Assembly: GCA_903813345.2 (NCBI GenBank)
Contig: CAIIXF020000006.1
Location: forward strand, 21,461,936 to 21,525,935
Reading direction: 5' to 3'
Length of the DNA stretch: 64,000 nt
Source: Owenia fusiformis
Lineage: Eukaryota; Annelida; Polychaeta; Sabellida; Oweniidae
Position 1 is the first letter of the stretch; each line of letters starts with the position of its first letter. Both the position numbers and the translations under genes were made by a program. A model generated the notes under the pieces. It was not told the origin of the DNA. It saw nothing but the letters and a program-made list of their open reading frames with translations, and searched no databases. Shown piece by piece: positions 59,821 through 64,000 of this stretch.

Positions 59821-62800
59821 TTATTGTAGCTTCTGCATAGGTCTAAGCTCTAGCTCAGGGCTGGCAAAGCTTGGTGATGCAGTGGAGTTGGACTGGACTG
59901 GACTCCGCTGTGACTTTCTAAGAGGTGTGGGAGTGTGAAACATCTTAAAAGAATGCTGCACACTAGCCTTACTGGAACAACATACAATCATATGGAAAAA
60001 CCTTTATTGAAATAGTAGATAAATACTGAGTAAAACTTTTATTGAAATAATATATAAAAGAATGATTGATGATGGCCTTAATGAAATTAAAAGTGTACAC
60101 TGGTATAAACCTTTATTGCAACACTAAATAACGAGGAATTAAAATTGAGTAAAACCTTTATTGGAAGAATTGGAAGAATACACAACCATTGATCAAAACC
60201 TTTATATTATTGAAAAGTATTCACTACTTATTTATGTTCTTATAGACTTTATCTTTCTCACCTGCTGACAAGCCTTTTCTCCGATGGGGTGTTGATGTCT
60301 CGCAGTAATCCATGTAGCCTAGCAATACGTGGGCTTCTTCGTACAGGAGTCGCAAAACTAAATGACAGGTCCCCTTGAAAGCTGAAAAATACAGAACAAA
60401 TATGTCTCCAGATATTTTAATTAAGCACATGACAAATATTTCTTTCCATGTAAGCTGTTTTAAATTACCTCTTCTGTACTAAGGTTCCAATACATCGTTG
60501 GAAAACTGAGAGTGTCAGCTTTAAGAATCTAATATATAATTTTGCATTCACTTAAAATTCAAATGGAGGTCAGATTCAGATGAAAGTGGACACTCTCAGC
60601 TTTCAAATGGTGTATTGGAACCTTGGTGCAGAGGTGGTCATTTATATGACCCTTGTTTGCACTACTTTTCATTGGGTGAGTTGATGAATATAATTTTCAA
60701 TAGCAGTCACAATACAGCTTTACATACAGGCATGTTGAGTTCAAATATATCATATTTGCTTGGAATCAAGGTGAAACATGAGAACCTATACAGTTTAGTG
60801 CTAGATATGGGGTAGCTTATTAATTTCAGTATATACTGGTACATGAAAAAATATGATACATTATCATGACCTAAGTCTATAAATATCATAACACATATCG
60901 ATAGGGATAGTCACATTATCCTGCTCTTACATAGAATAATCTCTTTATATAATTTACCTATTTTCATTTGCTACTTCACAAGGAGAAACATTTTTTCTGT
61001 TGGATTCTAATTGCTTAGCCAAACCAGGACTCCTTAAAGCAGAACCAGCACCCAAACTCCTGGGACTTCTCCTCCTAGTGATATTCTTTCTTGGGCTGTT
61101 ACGATGTCTGTGATAGGCCACTCTCATATGTGCCAATGATTTTGATTGGTCTGTTGATCCACCTGTTTCTGCTGTCTCATTTGTTGATACAAACATGTTT
61201 GTTAGTTTGCTTAGAACAGATCCATTTCTGGTGGGGACAGATTCTGAAATGTATTCATTGACTTCAACAACGTTAAGCGAAAAACTATAAATTGGTAGCA
61301 AGAATCATATGTGGTACATGCCTTCTAGAGTTTATCTATATATACAGGTACTCTCTCAAAAGATTTGATTTTTAGAAATTTCATAATAAGATCTATTATC
61401 AACAAGTCGACTCTACAGAAAAAGTCCATGTATAATATCTGTTCTTAGAAATCTCCCTACAAACCTGAATTATGCTTAGCTCTCTTTGCAACTACTGGAC
61501 TGCTATACTCTTGATCTGTCTTATGACGTCTCTTCATTGATTGTCTCTCTTTCAGCTGTTTTTCCTCCTGTATGACTGCCTGCAGACTATGGATCTCCCA
61601 CTTCTCTATGTGAGTTTCCCAGATAGCAGGTAGCAGAGTGTCATATTGCACACTGCAAAAGTTCACAAATTGCTTCACAATATCTCATGTAAGGTTTTCA
61701 AAACATTAAGTTGCAACTACATAAACAGAACAATTAAATGTAAGAAGTAAAATACTAGTGTATCAAAAAGTATTGAGGTTGTCAAAAATCAGCTGTGTCT
61801 ACACTGTCTATAAATAAGTTTTGGTTGATTTCCTTGTTTGTATGTGCACTCAATTTTCCATTATTGTTAACATGATGTGTGCATGGTCCGTATGCTCAGT
61901 TAACTTACATTTCATTGGAAAGATGTAGCATCTGTGGTAATAGTTTGATTAAGCTGTCTGTTGCTAGAAGTCTGGATTCCGCCACTTTCATTATTGCCAG
62001 ACCAACCTGGAAAATTGTTGTCACCCCTGAAACAAAAGGCACAGCTTTACTTTTTTTCTTTACAAGACACAGTGTTATAGGGATTTAAAGTGTCCATATC
62101 GCAGGGTTACAGAATCATACACAAAGTTCCTTCCTTGTTCCAACTTTGTATGTGATTCTGTAACCCATTTACAACTACCACTTCCAATTTCTCTTATATA
62201 CATAATGTCAATGAAGATTATTATCTCAGCTCTATAGAGATTAAGCTAACATTCATTTTCAACATTATTTTAAATTCAGACATAACATACCATCCACTAG
62301 AATGAGGTCCCATATTGCAAGCACTGTATCCCAGCATGTCAGGTTTGTAAACAAACACATGAACCAAGGAGTTACAAACATCAGGGGTTGTAAACCGTGA
62401 TTTTCCTGTAAATATGAATATCTAATAACAGCTTCTTGCATGGAAATGCATTCACACGTGACACTTCTCTTCAGCTCTCTGTCACAATTGTCTTTATTAT
62501 CAATTGTTTGAATGATTTTCGGCCCATAAAGATGAGTTCACTGTTTGATAATCCATGTGCTTTAATCCCACTTAAACCTCTCACACAGTACATCATCTGA
62601 GAAGCTTGGGACAGCTTGAGATAAGAGTCAAAGCCCTATAAACTATATACAATGCACCAGATTTTTTACTTACAATATGTTCACTAAGTTGTGGAAATCT
62701 TTGCTTCATAAGTTTCTCAAATACTGCAGCATGTCTTTGAATTCTACAAATTCAAGAATTTAAAATATTATTATTTTCTTGGAGTGAAAACCTGAATGCT

Positions 62801-63796
62801 GGAATGAGATTTGTATACACATTTTAAACTCATCACAAAAAACATTGAGTTTGAATATTACCCTTTAGAATGTAAATGGGATACCAAGACTTAATTGGGG
62901 TCAATTAAGTTGCAGCCCATGCGTAACAACCAGCGATCAATTTACCAATGATATATCAACTTTTGGCCATGCGTTGTAAACACATTATCTACATCAAGGT
63001 AACTACAGAAGATAACTATAAACATAGGAACTATACATGTTTACAGTATACTACTTAAGTTCATAATATTACAATTTCACAGAAATGTCTAGAAATGACA
63101 TTTAAACATTGTAGACCTGGTATAATCTCTAGATGCATACACTACCTTGACAACTTGTCATCAAAGTATCCTTGAAGATATTTCTGTCTCTCTATTAAGG
63201 CAGCAAAGCACCAGAATGCATCTTTCTCTTCCATGTGCATCAGTAGCATTCCAGCTATGTAGGACATACCTGTAAAACATGACATACTTGTAACACATGA
63301 CATACCTGTAACATATGACATACCTGCAACACATGACATACCTGTAACATATGACATACCTGTAACACATGATATATCTGTAACAGTAACACATGACATA
63401 CGTGTAACATACCTGATCTGTAAAAAAACATATCCGTAAAACATGACATACATGTACATGTAACATATGACACCTGTAATGCATTATATACAGTACCTGT
63501 AACACGTGACATACCTGTAACACATGGCATACCTGTAACACATGTCACCTGGAATCATGACATACTTTTTACACATGACATACCTGTAACATGTGACATG
63601 TAACTTTATAGCTACTTATGATCTGTAATACACTAGCTATACAAATGATTTCAAATTTTATTACACTTACCTTGACAGTAACCTATGGTTGGGTTGTATC
63701 TGGCATATAATGAGAGGACCCTAAATAGTGAGGCCTTTCCCTCCCTCGCAGGTCCTCCATTACCCATGTATAGATTGTGAGTAGGGTACGTTCTAT
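59821..63796 (-). CDS. TBC-domain Rab GTPase-activating protein, 3' part (nine exons; 5' end outside the window)
   Basis: Exons 63796-63671, 63269-63146, 62743-62674, 62405-62291, 62026-61909, 61652-61465, 61243-60958, 60381-60262 and 59917-59821 join in matching phases with GT/AG sites (mostly gtaagt-like donors) and end in TAA. The visible part is about 414 residues. TBC proteins speed GTP hydrolysis by Rab GTPases, supplying an Arg and a Gln finger. Here the Arg finger is RTYPTH (residues 2-7) and the Gln finger GYCQGMSYIAGMLLMH (39-54). Later TBC landmarks are DAFWCFAALI, PLMFVTPWFMCLFTNL, CWDTVLAIWDLILVDG and VGLAIMKVAESRLLATDSL. The domain ends near residue 180. The tail is basic and Ser/Pro-rich (RRHKTDQEYSSPVVAKRAK, TRRRSPRSLGAG, FATPVRRSPRIARLHGLL). 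Domain assignment is secure; the subfamily is not. Confidence 0.9.
59995..60215. repeat. degenerate repeats in the last intron of the TBC gene
   Basis: AAACCTTTATTG-like units recur about five times (near 59998, 60033, 60105, 60149, 60196) with irregular spacing. Confidence 0.45.
60467..60635. mobile_element. 169-bp palindromic MITE-like element in an intron of the TBC gene
   Basis: Arms ACCTCT, then AAGGTTCCAATACA, and GAGAGTGTC pair with their inverses at 60580-60635. No clear target duplication. Confidence 0.6.
62104..62166. other. 63-bp hairpin in an intron of the TBC gene
   Basis: Arms GGGTTACAGAATCATACACA and its inverse pair over about 25 bases with one mismatch, around a 13-base loop (ccttccttgttcc). 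It could fold in the pre-mRNA or be a tiny inverted element. Confidence 0.55.
63268..63601. repeat. 18-bp minisatellite built from a 3' splice junction
   Basis: About 17 units; on the gene's strand the unit is ATGTCATGTGTTACAGGT. Each holds TTACAG then GTATGTC, the same sequence as the real intron/exon junction at 63270/63269 (tttacag then GTATGTCC). Units vary by point changes and small indels (for example near 63383 and 63430). Confidence 0.85.
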
Positions 63797-64000
63797 CTGG
63801 AAATATAAATACAAAAATGTGGAACATAAGGACTCAATTATGTTTGTGTTTATAAAGCTCAATATCATTCTTTCAGAGGTGGACCATAAGATTTGTACGA
63901 GAGGTTAAACATATTTAAATAATTGATTTTTTTTTCAGAATAATAAATACTGTAGATGTCTTTAATTTTGCGATGTGTATCTATTTCTAGTCAACATATT

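Noticed and set aside
63161-63548. Minus-strand ORFs of 97-126 codons with Cys/Tyr/Val/Met repeats
   Set aside because: They arise because the 18-bp minisatellite has no stop in any minus frame; only the part below 63269 is a true exon.

Overview
The window looks like one stretch of an animal nuclear genome. It is AT-rich, genes are sparse, coding blocks are short with GT/AG splice sites, and most of the recognisable structure is Tc1/mariner-type DNA transposons, palindromic MITE-like elements and minisatellites. There are no bacterial operons, CRISPR arrays, rRNA or tRNA genes that I can see. A marine invertebrate is a reasonable guess from the low GC and the MITE load, but the sequence does not fix the species.

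Genes lie mainly at the two edges, both on the minus strand. On the right (59821-63796) are nine phase-consistent exons for the C-terminal part of a TBC-domain Rab GTPase-activating protein; its 5' exons lie beyond base 64000. Both catalytic fingers (RTYPTH and GYCQ) are present, followed by a long Ser/Arg/Pro-rich tail. On the left (17-1205) is the start of an unrecognised gene: a ten-codon first exon with a good start context and a perfect donor, then a 67-codon second exon, continuing past base 1. Between 3987 and 8476, also on the minus strand, are two candidate exons (6434-6812 and 3987-4245, matching splice phase) and a broken secreted-type coding region (about 6900-8476).

The 50 kb between is intergenic or deep-intronic DNA with layered transposon insertions. 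Several insertions can be proved from the sequence because the target is itself a repeat. A 2.6 kb TA-flanked element (26379-28977) splits a 126-bp satellite. A 291-bp MITE (9901-10191) splits one arm of a palindrome. A 374-bp MITE (44860-45233) splits an arm of another fold-back. A third insertion (57427-57844) splits a 19-bp satellite. Four elements have 9-11 bp target duplications, the Mutator-like range; others have TA or 5-bp duplications. Three of the short elements carry CRE-like and CCAAT-like motifs and might act as mobile promoters or enhancers.

The most unusual feature touches a real gene. An 18-bp minisatellite (63268-63601) in an intron of the TBC gene is built from copies of that intron's own 3' splice junction, so about 17 splice-site-like units stand in tandem and in frame upstream of the true exon.
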